From DASYAN01 sp963727755 (GTDB lineage Bacteria; Chloroflexota; Ktedonobacteria; Ktedonobacterales; Ktedonobacteraceae), in assembly GCA_963727755.1 (NCBI GenBank), contig CAVSHN010000010.1, positions 62,001 to 126,000 of the forward strand: a stretch of DNA of 64,000 nt, in the 5' to 3' direction. The position numbers and the translations under genes are program-made. Below the pieces are notes generated by a model. It did no database searches. It saw only the letters and a program-made list of their open reading frames with translations, and was not told the origin of the DNA. Shown piece by piece: positions 25,797-34,399 of the stretch (positions are counted from its first letter, which is position 1; the number at the start of each line of letters is the position of its first letter).

Positions 25797-26168
25797 ATGC
25801 ACGAAGTCGGTATAATGCAAGGGGCGGTCAAAACGATTTTGGAATCCATGTCTCAAGCGGGGGCATCTCGCGTGACTAATGTACAGTTGACCGTCGGGAG
25901 ATCAGGACATTTCTCTGAAGAAAGCGTGCGACACTATTTTCAGCTCTTAACAAAGGATACACCCGCTGAAGGCGCATCATTGTCTATTTTATGGTTGCCA
26001 GCAACAGTACAGTGTCTCACATGTCTTCATCGGTTCAGTAGTTGCGAACCAGCAGAACAAACGAAATGTCCTAAATGTGGGGATGTGGTGATAGAAGTTG
26101 AACATCAAGATAGCTGTTATGTCAGCGCTATCGATGTTGTTTCTGAAGAAGAGCAGGCTGCGAAATAG
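25797..26168 (+). CDS. hypA: Hydrogenase maturation nickel chaperone HypA
   Basis: HypA hands nickel to the [NiFe]-hydrogenase large subunit. The start at 25797 follows AGGAGG. The N-terminus MHEVGIMQG has the Met-His-Glu nickel site (first residues). The C-terminal zinc site is CLTC...CPKC. Length is 123 residues, typical. It is the first gene of hypA-hypF-hypC-hypC2-hypD-hypE, and hypF follows with 2 bases between. hypB, the usual partner GTPase, is not in the window. Confidence 0.95.
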   Translation: MHEVGIMQGAVKTILESMSQAGASRVTNVQLTVGRSGHFSEESVRHYFQLLTKDTPAEGASLSILWLPATVQCLTCLHRFSSCEPAEQTKCPKCGDVVIEVEHQDSCYVSAIDVVSEEEQAAK

Positions 26169-26170
26169 AA

Positions 26171-28543
26171 ATGCTGGCAGATGAAGTTGGGAAAATGACT
26201 AATCTGTGCCAAGCAACTACCCAAAGATTGCGTATCGTTATCCAGGGCATCGTTCAGGGTGTCGGTTTTCGTCCCTTTGTCTACGGTCAAGCGGTGCGCC
26301 GAGGGCTGGTTGGGTTTGTACTGAACAATAGCATAGGAGTACTCATTGAAGTCGAAGGTCCTAGTCAGACCCTTGCTGACTTTCAACGTGCTCTGTGTGA
26401 AGAAATACCTCCGCTAGCACGTATTGTTTCGCTCACCACTGAGTCCATCCCCTTATGCCATGAGGCCACCTTTGCGATTATCCACAGTCAGTCTGGGTCG
26501 GAGCAGCAAGCATTGATCTCTCCTGATACGGCTACCTGCGATGATTGCTTACGCGAACTCTTTGATCCGGCAGATCGACGTTACCATTATCCATTCACAA
26601 ATTGCACTAACTGTGGCCCACGCTTCACTATTGTGCAAGGCGTTCCTTATGATCGCGACAAGACGACAATGCGCGTTTTTCCAATGTGCTCAGCTTGTCA
26701 ACAGGAATTCGAGGATCCGCTCAATCGTCGCTTCCATGCTCAGCCTAACGCTTGCCCGGTCTGTGGTCCTCAGGTCACGTTGCTCACAAAGGATGATGGA
26801 ACAGGACAATTTTATGCCACTGACAGTGACGATCCCATTGTGCAGGTTGCTCAATTGCTCGCAGCGGGCGCTATTGTCGCTGTGAAAGGATTAGGTGGCT
26901 ATCATCTAGCGTGTGATGCTCTCAATGCAGAAGCTGTGCAACGCTTGCGCCAGCGGAAACATCGCGAGGCCAAACCTTTTGCCTTGATGGTTCCCGATCT
27001 TGAGACAGCTCAACAGCTCTGCATTATCAGCAAGGCTGAAGCTGCACTTCTGCAGGCTCGTCAGCGCCCCATCGTGCTGGTACGCCAGCAGCATCAGTGT
27101 CCTGTAGCACCAGATGTCGCTCCAGGTGCTGACACGCTAGGGTTGATGCTTCCCTATACTCCCCTGCATCATTTGCTCCTGCACGCTTTTACTGAAAGCA
27201 TACAGCCGGATCACCCCGCTGTGCTGGTAATGACCAGTGGTAATCTGAGCGACGAGCCCATTGCTTACCAGGATGATGATGCTCGCGAACGACTACAATC
27301 CATAGCGGATTACATGCTGATTCATAACCGCGAGATCCATATGCGGTGTGATGACTCAGTCATGCGTATCAGCGCCGGTAGCAAACAGTTTTTGCGCCGT
27401 TCACGTGGCTATGCGCCAGAGCCAATTCCTTTTCCATTTGCATTGCCTATGCCACTACTCGCTTGCGGAGCGCATCTTAAGAACACCTTCTGCCTCGGCA
27501 AGGGACAGCAGGTCTTTCTCAGTCACCATATTGGCGATGTTGAGAATGTGGAGACACTGCTCTCATTTCGTGAGGGAATCGAGCATTTTAAGCGCCTGTT
27601 TGATATTGCTCCCCAAGCTGTTGCTTACGACTTGCACCCAGAGTATCTCGCCACAAAGTACGCACTTGATGCAGATCTCACGCCCAAAATCGGCGTGCAG
27701 CATCACCATGCGCATATTGCTAGCGTGATAGCTGAGCATGGACTTACAGAACACGTGATTGGGATTGCAGCTGATGGTACAGGATATGGGACAGATGGCA
27801 CCATCTGGGGCTGTGAAATTATGGTTGCAGATCTGCTAGATTTCGACCGTATTGCCCATCTGGCTTATGTTCCACTACCGGGAGGCGAGCAGGCTGTCCA
27901 CCAACCCTGGCGCATGGCAGCTGTCTATCTCGCTCGTACCTATGGCGATGCTTTTCTGGAGCTGAATTTACCGTTTGTACGTCAGATCGATCGTTCCAAA
28001 TGGCGTCTGTTATCGCAGATGATCGCCAAGAAGCTCAATTGTCCTCAGACTTCGAGCTTGGGACGCCTCTTTGATGCTGTCGCGGCACTGCTGGGACTTC
28101 ACAGCGAGGTTCTGTATGAGGGTCAGGCTGCCATAGCTTTAGAGGTGCTGGCGACTAGGTATCCTGATCCTGGCACAAATTATCCATTTGTGATACAACA
28201 AAGTAGGCCTGCAACGTTAGATGTGGTACCGTTGATCGACGCTATCGTGCAAGATATTTTACACGGTGTACCTGCGGCATATATCGCCAAGAGCTTCCAT
28301 CTTTCTGTCGCTCAGATGCTGGCAACTGCCTGTGCAGAGATACGCCAGCAAACGGGATTGCACAAAGTTGCTCTCAGTGGTGGTGTGTTCCAGAACCAAC
28401 TCTTACTTGAACAACTCACTACCATCTTGCAGGAGATGACCTTCGATGTCTTCATCAATCAAGCGGTTCCTCCTAATGATGGTGGGCTCAGTCTGGGACA
28501 AATTGCGATTGCCGCGTCACGACTATATTATAAGGAATCATAA
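26171..28543 (+). CDS. hypF: Carbamoyltransferase HypF
   Basis: HypF makes the thiocarbamate on HypE from carbamoyl phosphate, the source of the cyanide ligands. The 790-residue protein has all the usual domains in order. The acylphosphatase domain has VQGVGFRPFVYGQA. Two zinc fingers follow (CDDC with CTNC, CSAC with CPVC). The YrdC domain follows (GAIVAVKGLGGYHLACDA), then the Kae1-like C-terminal domain with HHHAHIASVIAEH and ALSGGVFQNQ. Start at 26171 is two bases past hypA; 26195 is an alternative start. Confidence 0.96.
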   Translation: MLADEVGKMTNLCQATTQRLRIVIQGIVQGVGFRPFVYGQAVRRGLVGFVLNNSIGVLIEVEGPSQTLADFQRALCEEIPPLARIVSLTTESIPLCHEATFAIIHSQSGSEQQALISPDTATCDDCLRELFDPADRRYHYPFTNCTNCGPRFTIVQGVPYDRDKTTMRVFPMCSACQQEFEDPLNRRFHAQPNACPVCGPQVTLLTKDDGTGQFYATDSDDPIVQVAQLLAAGAIVAVKGLGGYHLACDALNAEAVQRLRQRKHREAKPFALMVPDLETAQQLCIISKAEAALLQARQRPIVLVRQQHQCPVAPDVAPGADTLGLMLPYTPLHHLLLHAFTESIQPDHPAVLVMTSGNLSDEPIAYQDDDARERLQSIADYMLIHNREIHMRCDDSVMRISAGSKQFLRRSRGYAPEPIPFPFALPMPLLACGAHLKNTFCLGKGQQVFLSHHIGDVENVETLLSFREGIEHFKRLFDIAPQAVAYDLHPEYLATKYALDADLTPKIGVQHHHAHIASVIAEHGLTEHVIGIAADGTGYGTDGTIWGCEIMVADLLDFDRIAHLAYVPLPGGEQAVHQPWRMAAVYLARTYGDAFLELNLPFVRQIDRSKWRLLSQMIAKKLNCPQTSSLGRLFDAVAALLGLHSEVLYEGQAAIALEVLATRYPDPGTNYPFVIQQSRPATLDVVPLIDAIVQDILHGVPAAYIAKSFHLSVAQMLATACAEIRQQTGLHKVALSGGVFQNQLLLEQLTTILQEMTFDVFINQAVPPNDGGLSLGQIAIAASRLYYKES

Positions 28544-28561
28544 AACTAGAGGGAGATTACA

Positions 28562-28834
28562 ATGTGCCTTGGTATTCCAGGTCAAATAGCTGAAATCGTG
28601 GATGAGCAATGCCAAATTGCCAAAGTCGAGGTTTCTGGAGTCAAGCGATCCGTGAATGTGGCATTGCTGGCAGAGGAAGGCATTAAGCCAGGAGATTGGG
28701 TCCTAATTCACGTGGGTTTTGCCATGAGCAAGATTGATGAGGATGAAGCACAAGAGACCATGAGACTCTTGCAAAGTATGGGTGCAGCCTACACTGACGA
28801 ACTCAAGATGCTCCACCAAAGCCAGATTGATTAG
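28562..28834 (+). CDS. hypC: Hydrogenase maturation chaperone HypC
   Basis: HypC carries iron with its ligands and binds the large-subunit precursor together with HypD. The N-terminus MCLGIPGQI has the essential Cys2, and the fold is a small beta barrel. Length is 90 residues. A GAGGGAGA ribosome site precedes it. It is one of two HypC-type proteins here; the next gene is the second. Confidence 0.96.
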   Translation: MCLGIPGQIAEIVDEQCQIAKVEVSGVKRSVNVALLAEEGIKPGDWVLIHVGFAMSKIDEDEAQETMRLLQSMGAAYTDELKMLHQSQID

Positions 28835-28852
28835 ACACGAGGTGCGACCAAT

Positions 28853-29146
28853 ATGAGCAATAGTGCTAGCAATGCTCAAACATCCGCCTGCCAATGTGAC
28901 GCTGATCACCACTGCCTGACCTGCTCCGACGATTTAGTATCTGTCAGGGTTGTCCGTGTTGACCAGGAAATAGGGTTAGCCCTCGTCGAGGTGAGTGAGC
29001 AGGTGGAAGAGATTGATATTACGCTGGTTGAAGACGTTGTCGTGGGAGATGTACTACTGGCCCATGGCGGAGTAGCTGTTGCACGTCTGGAGGCAGAAAA
29101 TACCTCGCAAGCCCACAACGATATGCACAAGGAGCAGAAATTATGA
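28853..29146 (+). CDS. Second HypC/HupF-type protein with Cys-rich start
   Basis: A 97-residue protein whose middle (VSVRVVRVDQEIGLALVEV, then VVVGDVLLAHGGVAVARLE) follows the HypC barrel pattern. It lacks the MCxG start and instead has ACQCDADHHCLTCSDD, which may bind a metal. HupF/HypC relatives in Actinobacteria and Chloroflexota start with such a HxxTC-type motif. It overlaps hypD by four bases (ATGA type). It may be a variant chaperone for a second step or a second hydrogenase. Confidence 0.8.
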   Translation: MSNSASNAQTSACQCDADHHCLTCSDDLVSVRVVRVDQEIGLALVEVSEQVEEIDITLVEDVVVGDVLLAHGGVAVARLEAENTSQAHNDMHKEQKL

Positions 29147-30267
29147 AATTTGTTGATGAGTATCGCGACTCGACGCTCATTCATCGTCTGGCAGAAGAAA
29201 TTGATAGACTGAGCAAGGGACAACCTTTCAAGTTCATGGAAATATGTGGTGGCCATACGCACACCATCTATAAACACGGTATTGAGGATATTTTGCCGCC
29301 CAATATTGAGCTGGTGCATGGACCTGGCTGCCCAGTTTGCGTGCTGCCAATGGGACGGATTGACGATGGGATTGCTATTGCACGTAACGAGGGCGTTATT
29401 TTCACAACTTTTGGGGATATGATGCGTGTCCCAGGATCACAAGGCAGTCTGCTAGATGCCAAGGCTGACGGTGCTGATATTCGCTTTGTGTACTCACCGC
29501 TCGATGCTCTCAAGCTGGCTCGTCAGTATCCCGACCGCCAAGTAGTCTTCTTTGCGATTGGCTTCGAAACGACGACACCTTCGACTGCTGTGACATTGCT
29601 ACGAGCACAGGCGGAAGGCGTCAAGAACTTCTCCATCTTCTGCAATCACGTCGCGATTATTCCAGCCCTTGAGGCTCTACTTACCTCGCCTGACCTGCGT
29701 CTTGATGGCTTTATTGGCCCCGGTCACGTGAGCATGGTCATCGGCATGCAGCCTTACACTTTTATTGCTCGTGATTATGGCAAGCCTTTTGTGATTACAG
29801 GCTTTGAACCACTGGATATTGTCCAAGCTATTTACATGATTGTCAAGCAGATTAGCGAAGGAAGATCTGAGGTTGAGAATCAATATGTACGCGTGGTACG
29901 TCCTGAAGGCAATGTGAAGGCACTACAGGCAATAGATCGTACGATGGAATTACGTCCCTTCTTTGAATGGCGTGGCATGGGTTTTATTAACCATAGTGCC
30001 CTGAAGCTGCGTCCCGAGTTTGCGGCGTGGGATGCTGAACAATTGTTTAAGGTGCCCGGCATTCGGATCGCTGATCCAAAGGCGTGCCAGTGTGGTGAAG
30101 TGCTCAAAGGTGCTCTCAAGCCCTGGAAGTGCAAGGTCTTTGGGACAGCTTGCACGCCCGAAACACCCATTGGGACTTGTATGGTTTCTTCGGAGGGAGC
30201 ATGTGCTGCCTATTATAACTATGGCCGTTTTTCTATGGCTGCCGAGCGTAAGCATACATTGGCATGA
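29143..30267 (+). CDS. hypD: Hydrogenase maturation iron-site protein HypD
   Basis: HypD holds a [4Fe-4S] cluster and, with HypC and HypE, assembles Fe(CN)2CO. Features: MEICGGHTH near residue 33, VHGPGCPVCVLP, FTTFGDMMRVPGS, GFETTTPSTA, and the C-terminal CQCGEVLKG and PIGTCMVSSEGACAAYYNY. Length 374 is typical. Its stop overlaps the possible hypE start (ATGA). Confidence 0.96.
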   Translation: MKFVDEYRDSTLIHRLAEEIDRLSKGQPFKFMEICGGHTHTIYKHGIEDILPPNIELVHGPGCPVCVLPMGRIDDGIAIARNEGVIFTTFGDMMRVPGSQGSLLDAKADGADIRFVYSPLDALKLARQYPDRQVVFFAIGFETTTPSTAVTLLRAQAEGVKNFSIFCNHVAIIPALEALLTSPDLRLDGFIGPGHVSMVIGMQPYTFIARDYGKPFVITGFEPLDIVQAIYMIVKQISEGRSEVENQYVRVVRPEGNVKALQAIDRTMELRPFFEWRGMGFINHSALKLRPEFAAWDAEQLFKVPGIRIADPKACQCGEVLKGALKPWKCKVFGTACTPETPIGTCMVSSEGACAAYYNYGRFSMAAERKHTLA

Positions 30268-30275
30268 GGAACATC

Positions 30276-31391
30276 ATGAATACATCTTCTAATCACTTTG
30301 ATGCACAAACTGCAACAAATACTTTAGACAAAATCAAGCGGGTCCAGCAAGCACGCCGGAACAAGTTTTACCTGCGCGATGAGCACATTACGCTCAGCCA
30401 TGGTAGTGGAGGTAAAGCAACACATAATCTGATAGAGGGGATCTTTGCCCCAGCTTTCTCCAATCCCATGCTTGATCGGATGGATGATGCAGCGGTATTT
30501 CGACCCGGTGAGACAGGTCCCCAGATGGCCTTCACAACCGATACCTATGTTGTCAATCCGCTATTTTTCCCCGGCGGCGACATTGGCAAATTGGCCGTTC
30601 ATGGGACTGTTAACGATCTGGCGATGGCCGGGGCTCAGCCTCTCTATCTTTCCGCAGGCTTTATCTTAGAGGAAGGCTTTCCTCTCGCTGATCTGCGTCG
30701 CATCGTTGCATCCATGGCAGCAGCCGCACAAGAGGCTGGTGTCGCGATTGTTACCGGCGATACTAAGGTAGTACAACGTGGTAAGGCCGATGGTGTTTTT
30801 ATCAATACGGCAGGGGTAGGTATCAGGCGAACTCAAGGGATCATGGGGCAAGATCAGTTGCGGACGGGAGACAAGATCATCCTGAGCGGTCCAATTGGTG
30901 ACCACGGGATTGCTATTATGCTGGCACGCGAAACGCTCAATATTGAGAGTGAAATCCAGAGCGATACGGCCCCACTCCACTCTCTGGTCGCCAGTCTGCT
31001 CAATGTAGCAGGTGATAGTGTCCATTGCCTGAAAGATCCAACACGGGGCGGTGTTGCAACGTCACTCAATGAGATGGCAATGGCCTCTGAAGTTGCACTT
31101 GTGCTCGATGAGCATGCGATTCCGGTACGCGCTGAGGTTTGCGGAGCATGCGAACTCCTCGGCCTTGATCCTCTGACCATCGCTAATGAGGGAAAGCTCC
31201 TAGCTGTTGTAGCACCCGAAGTAGCGGATGCTGCTCTGACTGCAATGCGTGCTCATCCATTAGGGCGTGAGGCTGCGATTATTGGCACTGTCCAGGCTGA
31301 GCCGAAATCGATGGTCTTTCTACGCACGAAGATCGGCGGCAAGCGAGTCCTGGATATGCTGGTGGGTGATCCATTACCACGCATTTGTTGA
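30276..31391 (+). CDS. hypE: Hydrogenase maturation protein HypE
   Basis: HypE dehydrates the C-terminal cysteine thiocarbamate to thiocyanate. Its N-terminal part has ITLSHGSGGKATHNLI, then MDDAAVF and LAVHGTVNDLAMAGAQPLYLSAGFILEEG. The middle and end have VTGDTKVVQRGKADG, IILSGPIGDHG and LKDPTRGGVATSLNEMA. The protein ends LPRIC, so the essential terminal Cys is present. The start at 30276 is preferred for a GAGGA site; 30264 is also in frame and overlaps the hypD stop. Confidence 0.96.
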   Translation: MNTSSNHFDAQTATNTLDKIKRVQQARRNKFYLRDEHITLSHGSGGKATHNLIEGIFAPAFSNPMLDRMDDAAVFRPGETGPQMAFTTDTYVVNPLFFPGGDIGKLAVHGTVNDLAMAGAQPLYLSAGFILEEGFPLADLRRIVASMAAAAQEAGVAIVTGDTKVVQRGKADGVFINTAGVGIRRTQGIMGQDQLRTGDKIILSGPIGDHGIAIMLARETLNIESEIQSDTAPLHSLVASLLNVAGDSVHCLKDPTRGGVATSLNEMAMASEVALVLDEHAIPVRAEVCGACELLGLDPLTIANEGKLLAVVAPEVADAALTAMRAHPLGREAAIIGTVQAEPKSMVFLRTKIGGKRVLDMLVGDPLPRIC

Positions 31392-31423
31392 GCAACATCT
31401 CGTTATTTATTTACGAGCATGCA

Positions 31424-31732
31424 TCAAATCAACTTGACAGTTTTGTGCTTGGGCAAGGGCAACACTGTCCAAGCCAGTTTGTTTATGTGAAAATGGCGAA
31501 TACTCAGCAATGTCATCCGGCTTCTCAAGCCGATTTGACCAAAAAATGAGCGAACTGTGAGATAATACTCAAATTTTAGTGCTATTTCTTCAGAGGCAAG
31601 CCATTCAAGTTTTTTATCAGATGACATCGAGGAGTTTTTTATAAAGCTCTCAGCACGTGATCTCGTAAAATCTCGAGGTTTTCTAGGAAAATCATAGCTA
31701 TTTTCCCCTTTTCCTCTAGAAAGCCTTTCCAT
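31424..31732 (-). CDS. Small hydrophilic hypothetical protein, shares a leader motif with the 2807 gene
   Basis: A 102-residue protein. The start at 31732 (MERLSRGKGEN) follows AAAGGA. Residues 1-45 are Arg/Ser/Lys-rich; a helix-like segment follows (EEIALKFEYYLTVRSFFG), and the end is basic. No family was recognised. EEIALKFEYY is vaguely like EKRIAFEYY of the long helical protein at 2.8 kb, and the upstream motif GGTAACTTTTAA is shared with it. It may be a truncated relative. Confidence 0.4.
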   Translation of the reverse strand: MERLSRGKGENSYDFPRKPRDFTRSRAESFIKNSSMSSDKKLEWLASEEIALKFEYYLTVRSFFGQIGLRSRMTLLSIRHFHINKLAWTVLPLPKHKTVKLI

Positions 31733-31765
31733 ATCAATTATTTCCTTTAGTCTTGAAGAGTGACC

Positions 31766-31780
31766 TTAAAAGTTACCAAG
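31766..31780 (-). promoter_or_regulatory. Second copy of the GGTAACTTTTAA leader motif
   Basis: CTTGGTAACTTTTAA on the gene strand, about 35 bases upstream of the 31732 start. See 2912-2926. Confidence 0.35.
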
Positions 31781-32104
31781 CATGCCAAGCACCTTAAATT
31801 ATACTAGATTCGACTTACACCAGTGATCAACATACTATCTCAGACTATCCAGTATCCAATGGTCATAACAACATTTTGGAAGAAGTTGGCACACTTTTCA
31901 AGGGACATTTTCGCATTTTTTCAGCGGGCGTGAGCTATAATTCAACTGTACGGCTATCTAGCATATAGGAGCACTATTTTTTGTATATGTTATTTTGTAA
32001 GCTATATACCAATATTGCTTTTTCAATACTGCGAGGGAAACGAGGAGCGATGTGTCGTGCGAGATTCAGGCAGTAATGCGAAATTTGTCGGCAGCCCGTA
32101 GCAC

Positions 32105-32127
32105 GTTTGTTCGTTTGTTCGTTTGTC
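32105..32127. repeat. 8-bp tandem repeat next to the tetR promoter
   Basis: GTTTGTTC occurs nearly three times in tandem, ending 10 bases before the -35 box of the tetR promoter. It could change in copy number. Confidence 0.5.
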
Positions 32128-32137
32128 TTCTCAAGGA

Positions 32138-32189
32138 TTGACAGCAACTATCCCATCAGGTACACTATCTTTATAGACCGACAGTCGGT
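32138..32189 (+). promoter_or_regulatory. tetR promoter and palindromic operator
   Basis: TTGACA (32138-32143), 17 bases, TACACT (32161-32166). ACCGACAGTCGGT (32177-32189), a perfect 13-bp palindrome, covers the expected +1 region, 23 bases before the tetR start. This is the classic arrangement for autorepression by a TetR protein. Confidence 0.7.
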
Positions 32190-32881
32190 TTGATACTAGA
32201 AGGAAGAGATAATGGCACGCATTGTCAAAGCACATGCTGCAAGACGCAACGAAATCCTCGATGTGGCTCAACGGCTCATCTATACCAAGGGTTATGAGCA
32301 GATGACCATCCAGGATATTCTGAGTGACCTCCAAATTTCTAAGGGAGCTTTTTATCACTACTTTGACTCTAAGCAGGCACTGCTCGAAGCAATCATCGAA
32401 ACGTATGCAGCAAAAGATAGAACAGATCCTCCTGCCCATTGTGCATGATTCTCAATTGTCTGCCCTTGAAAAACTTCACCGCTTCTTTGCGGCCATCAGC
32501 AGTTGGAAAACTGCATGGAAGGTTTTTTTCTCGCCCTCTTGCAGGTCTGGTATCGGGATGACAATGCCATTGTTCGCCAGAAATTGCGGGCAACTGGAGC
32601 TACATGGCTTGCACCTTGGCTTTCGACAATCATCCGTCTGGGAGTACAAGAAGGTGTCTTGACGACCTCCTATCCTGACCGGGTGGGAGAAGTGGTCTTG
32701 GCCCTTGTCATGGAGCTTGGCGAAACCATTGGCAGGTTACTACCACCCTCGACCTGTGAGTGCCCCTGGCTTTAGACATGGGGGTGAAACAGGTCTTCCT
32801 TTTTGGGGCTTGGGCACAGGGGTACTCTTTTTATATGACAAAATGTTCATTTATCCGTTTCCTAGTATGAATATTTGCTTA

Positions 32882-32910
32882 TTGACATATATGCAAAGAT
32901 ATGGTATAAT
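32882..32910 (+). promoter_or_regulatory. Consensus sigma-70 promoter of tnpB copy 2
   Basis: TTGACA (32882-32887), a 17-base spacer and TATAAT (32905-32910): both hexamers are perfect. The start codon is 32 bases downstream. Confidence 0.85.
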
Positions 32911-32941
32911 ATATCTATATTCAAGAAAGGAGGACACAAAC

Positions 32942-34156
32942 ATGATGAAGTCATTTAAGTATCGCTTGTATCCCACACGCAAACAAGCAAATTTTCTCCA
33001 GTTCACTCTCAACCTCAATCGTGAAATCTATAATGCTGCATTAGAGGAGAGACGTGAAGCATGGCGTATGTGCAAGGTGAGTGTCAACTTCGAGATGCAA
33101 TCAGCTCAATTGCCAGATATCAAAAAGGACCGACCTGAGTTTAATGAGGTCTATGCACAAGTCTTGCAGGAAACTTTGCATCGAGTCGACAAAGCATTCA
33201 AAGCTTTTTTCCGGCGCGTGAAGAACGGAGAAAAAGCCGGTTATCCCCGTTTCCAAGGGTACAACCACTATGACTCGTTCACCTATCCTCAGATTGAGAG
33301 ACTCAAGGGTAAGCCCATCGTACGCATTGAGAATGGGAAGGTCATTCTGCCCAAGATTGGACATATCAAAGTCAAGCAGCATAGGCCGATGGAAGGAAAA
33401 GCCAAGACAGCCACCATCAAACGTGAGGGCGAGCATTGGTATGTGGTGTTTGCCTGTGAAATTGAGGCACATACAAAACTGCCATATACTGATCTTCCCA
33501 TAGGGATAGATATGGGGCTTAAATACTTCATGACCGACTCTAACGGTGATGTTGTAGACAACCCCAGGCTCTTTCGCAAGTCTCATGGAAAATTGAAGAA
33601 AAAGCAGCAAAAGCTTGCCAAGAAAAAGAAGAGGAGCCATCGACGGAGAAAGGCCGTCAAGCTGGTTGCCAAGGCACACAAAAAGGTGGCTAACCAGCGG
33701 CGTGACTTCCATCACAAACAGGCTCGCATCCTGGTCGATACCTTTGAGACGATCGTGTTTGAAGACCTCTCGATGCACTATATGGTGATGAGGCCGAAAG
33801 TCAAACAAGATGAGAATGGCAAATATCTGCACAATGGAGCCAGTGCTAAAGCTGGCCTGAACAAATCGATTTTAGATGCTGGATGGGGAAGCTTCATCGA
33901 ACTGGTTAAGCACAAAGCAGAGTACGCTGGTGTCACCGTCATGCAAGTCGATCCAAAGAAAACCAGCCAGATTTGCAGCGCATGTGGGAAGGAGGGTGAG
34001 CACAAAGACCTCAGTGTACGAACACATATTTGTGTCCATTGTGGAATTGTGCTCGACCGCGACCATAACGCTGCCATCAATATCCTTGACCGCGGGCTTG
34101 GACGGAGCCCACGCGAAACTGTCGACACGGGTACGTTCCGTGTGGCTACTGCGTAG
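32942..34156 (+). CDS. tnpB: RNA-guided nuclease TnpB, copy 2
   Basis: The start at 32942 follows AAAGGAGG; the open frame reaches back to 32705 but runs through the promoter. It has 404 residues. The N-terminus MMKSFKYRLYPTRKQ is typical. RuvC residues: Asp in IGIDMGLKYF, Glu in IVFEDLSMHYM and Asp in VLDRDHNAAINIL. The zinc ribbon is CSAC...CVHC. A Lys/Arg-rich bridge (KKKQQKLAKKKKRSHRRRK) lies between. All key residues are intact, so the nuclease may be active. It is only distantly like copy 1 in protein although the element ends match. Confidence 0.93.
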   Translation: MMKSFKYRLYPTRKQANFLQFTLNLNREIYNAALEERREAWRMCKVSVNFEMQSAQLPDIKKDRPEFNEVYAQVLQETLHRVDKAFKAFFRRVKNGEKAGYPRFQGYNHYDSFTYPQIERLKGKPIVRIENGKVILPKIGHIKVKQHRPMEGKAKTATIKREGEHWYVVFACEIEAHTKLPYTDLPIGIDMGLKYFMTDSNGDVVDNPRLFRKSHGKLKKKQQKLAKKKKRSHRRRKAVKLVAKAHKKVANQRRDFHHKQARILVDTFETIVFEDLSMHYMVMRPKVKQDENGKYLHNGASAKAGLNKSILDAGWGSFIELVKHKAEYAGVTVMQVDPKKTSQICSACGKEGEHKDLSVRTHICVHCGIVLDRDHNAAINILDRGLGRSPRETVDTGTFRVATA

Positions 34157-34189
34157 AAGCCCCCGCCTTTAGGCGTGGGGAGTCGTCAC
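34020..34189 (+). ncRNA. Predicted omega RNA of TnpB copy 2
   Basis: Covers the 3' end of tnpB and the right-end hairpin, as in the family. The adjacent bases from 34190 (tetR remnant) would be the guide, so it would target the uninterrupted tetR site. The 5' end is inferred. Confidence 0.35.
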
Positions 34190-34399
34190 TCTCATTTAAA
34201 CCGGAGCATGATGACCTGCTTCGCATCGAAGGCACTATCGCTGTCTATACTGATGCGCTAGAGCGAGTATTGGGGGCTCCAAAAGGTTCCTTGCAAATCG
34301 TTGATTCTGAAACCCTGAAGGCGTGGTTTGTCTCATAGAGGAGACAACCCTTAGCGATGATGAGCGCATATGTGCCCGTCACCAAGAAGGAGGTGGCAT

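Larger units (their letters stand above)
32763..34189 (+). mobile_element. TnpB-only IS200/IS605-type element, copy 2, inserted in tetR
   Basis: It is bounded by the break in tetR on both sides. The left end is CCCCTGGCTTTAGACATGGG followed by GGGTGAA; the right end is the GCCTTTAGGC hairpin (34158-34182) ending near GTCAC at 34189. Both ends match copy 1. No tnpA is present. Confidence 0.82.
32212..34338 (+). pseudogene. TetR-family regulator, broken by an IS and two indels
   Basis: The start at 32212 follows AGGAAGAG. The DNA-binding half has RNEILDVAQRLIYTKGYEQMTIQDIL and ISKGAFYHYFDSKQALL, the TetR helix-turn-helix. Near 32410 an A-run change and near 32503 a T-run change each shift the frame; the joined text (ILLPIVHDSQLSALEKL, MEGFFLALLQVWYRDD, LGETIGRLLP) is a normal ligand domain. 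The TnpB element enters at about 32763. The C-terminus resumes at 34190 (KPEHDDLLRIEGTIAVYTDAL) and stops at 34338. The IS insertion alone would inactivate it, so the downstream methyltransferase and dikinase may be derepressed. Confidence 0.8.

Noticed and set aside
33101..33832. 243-codon open frame on the minus strand
   Set aside because: Antisense shadow of tnpB copy 2, with no ribosome site and no motif.
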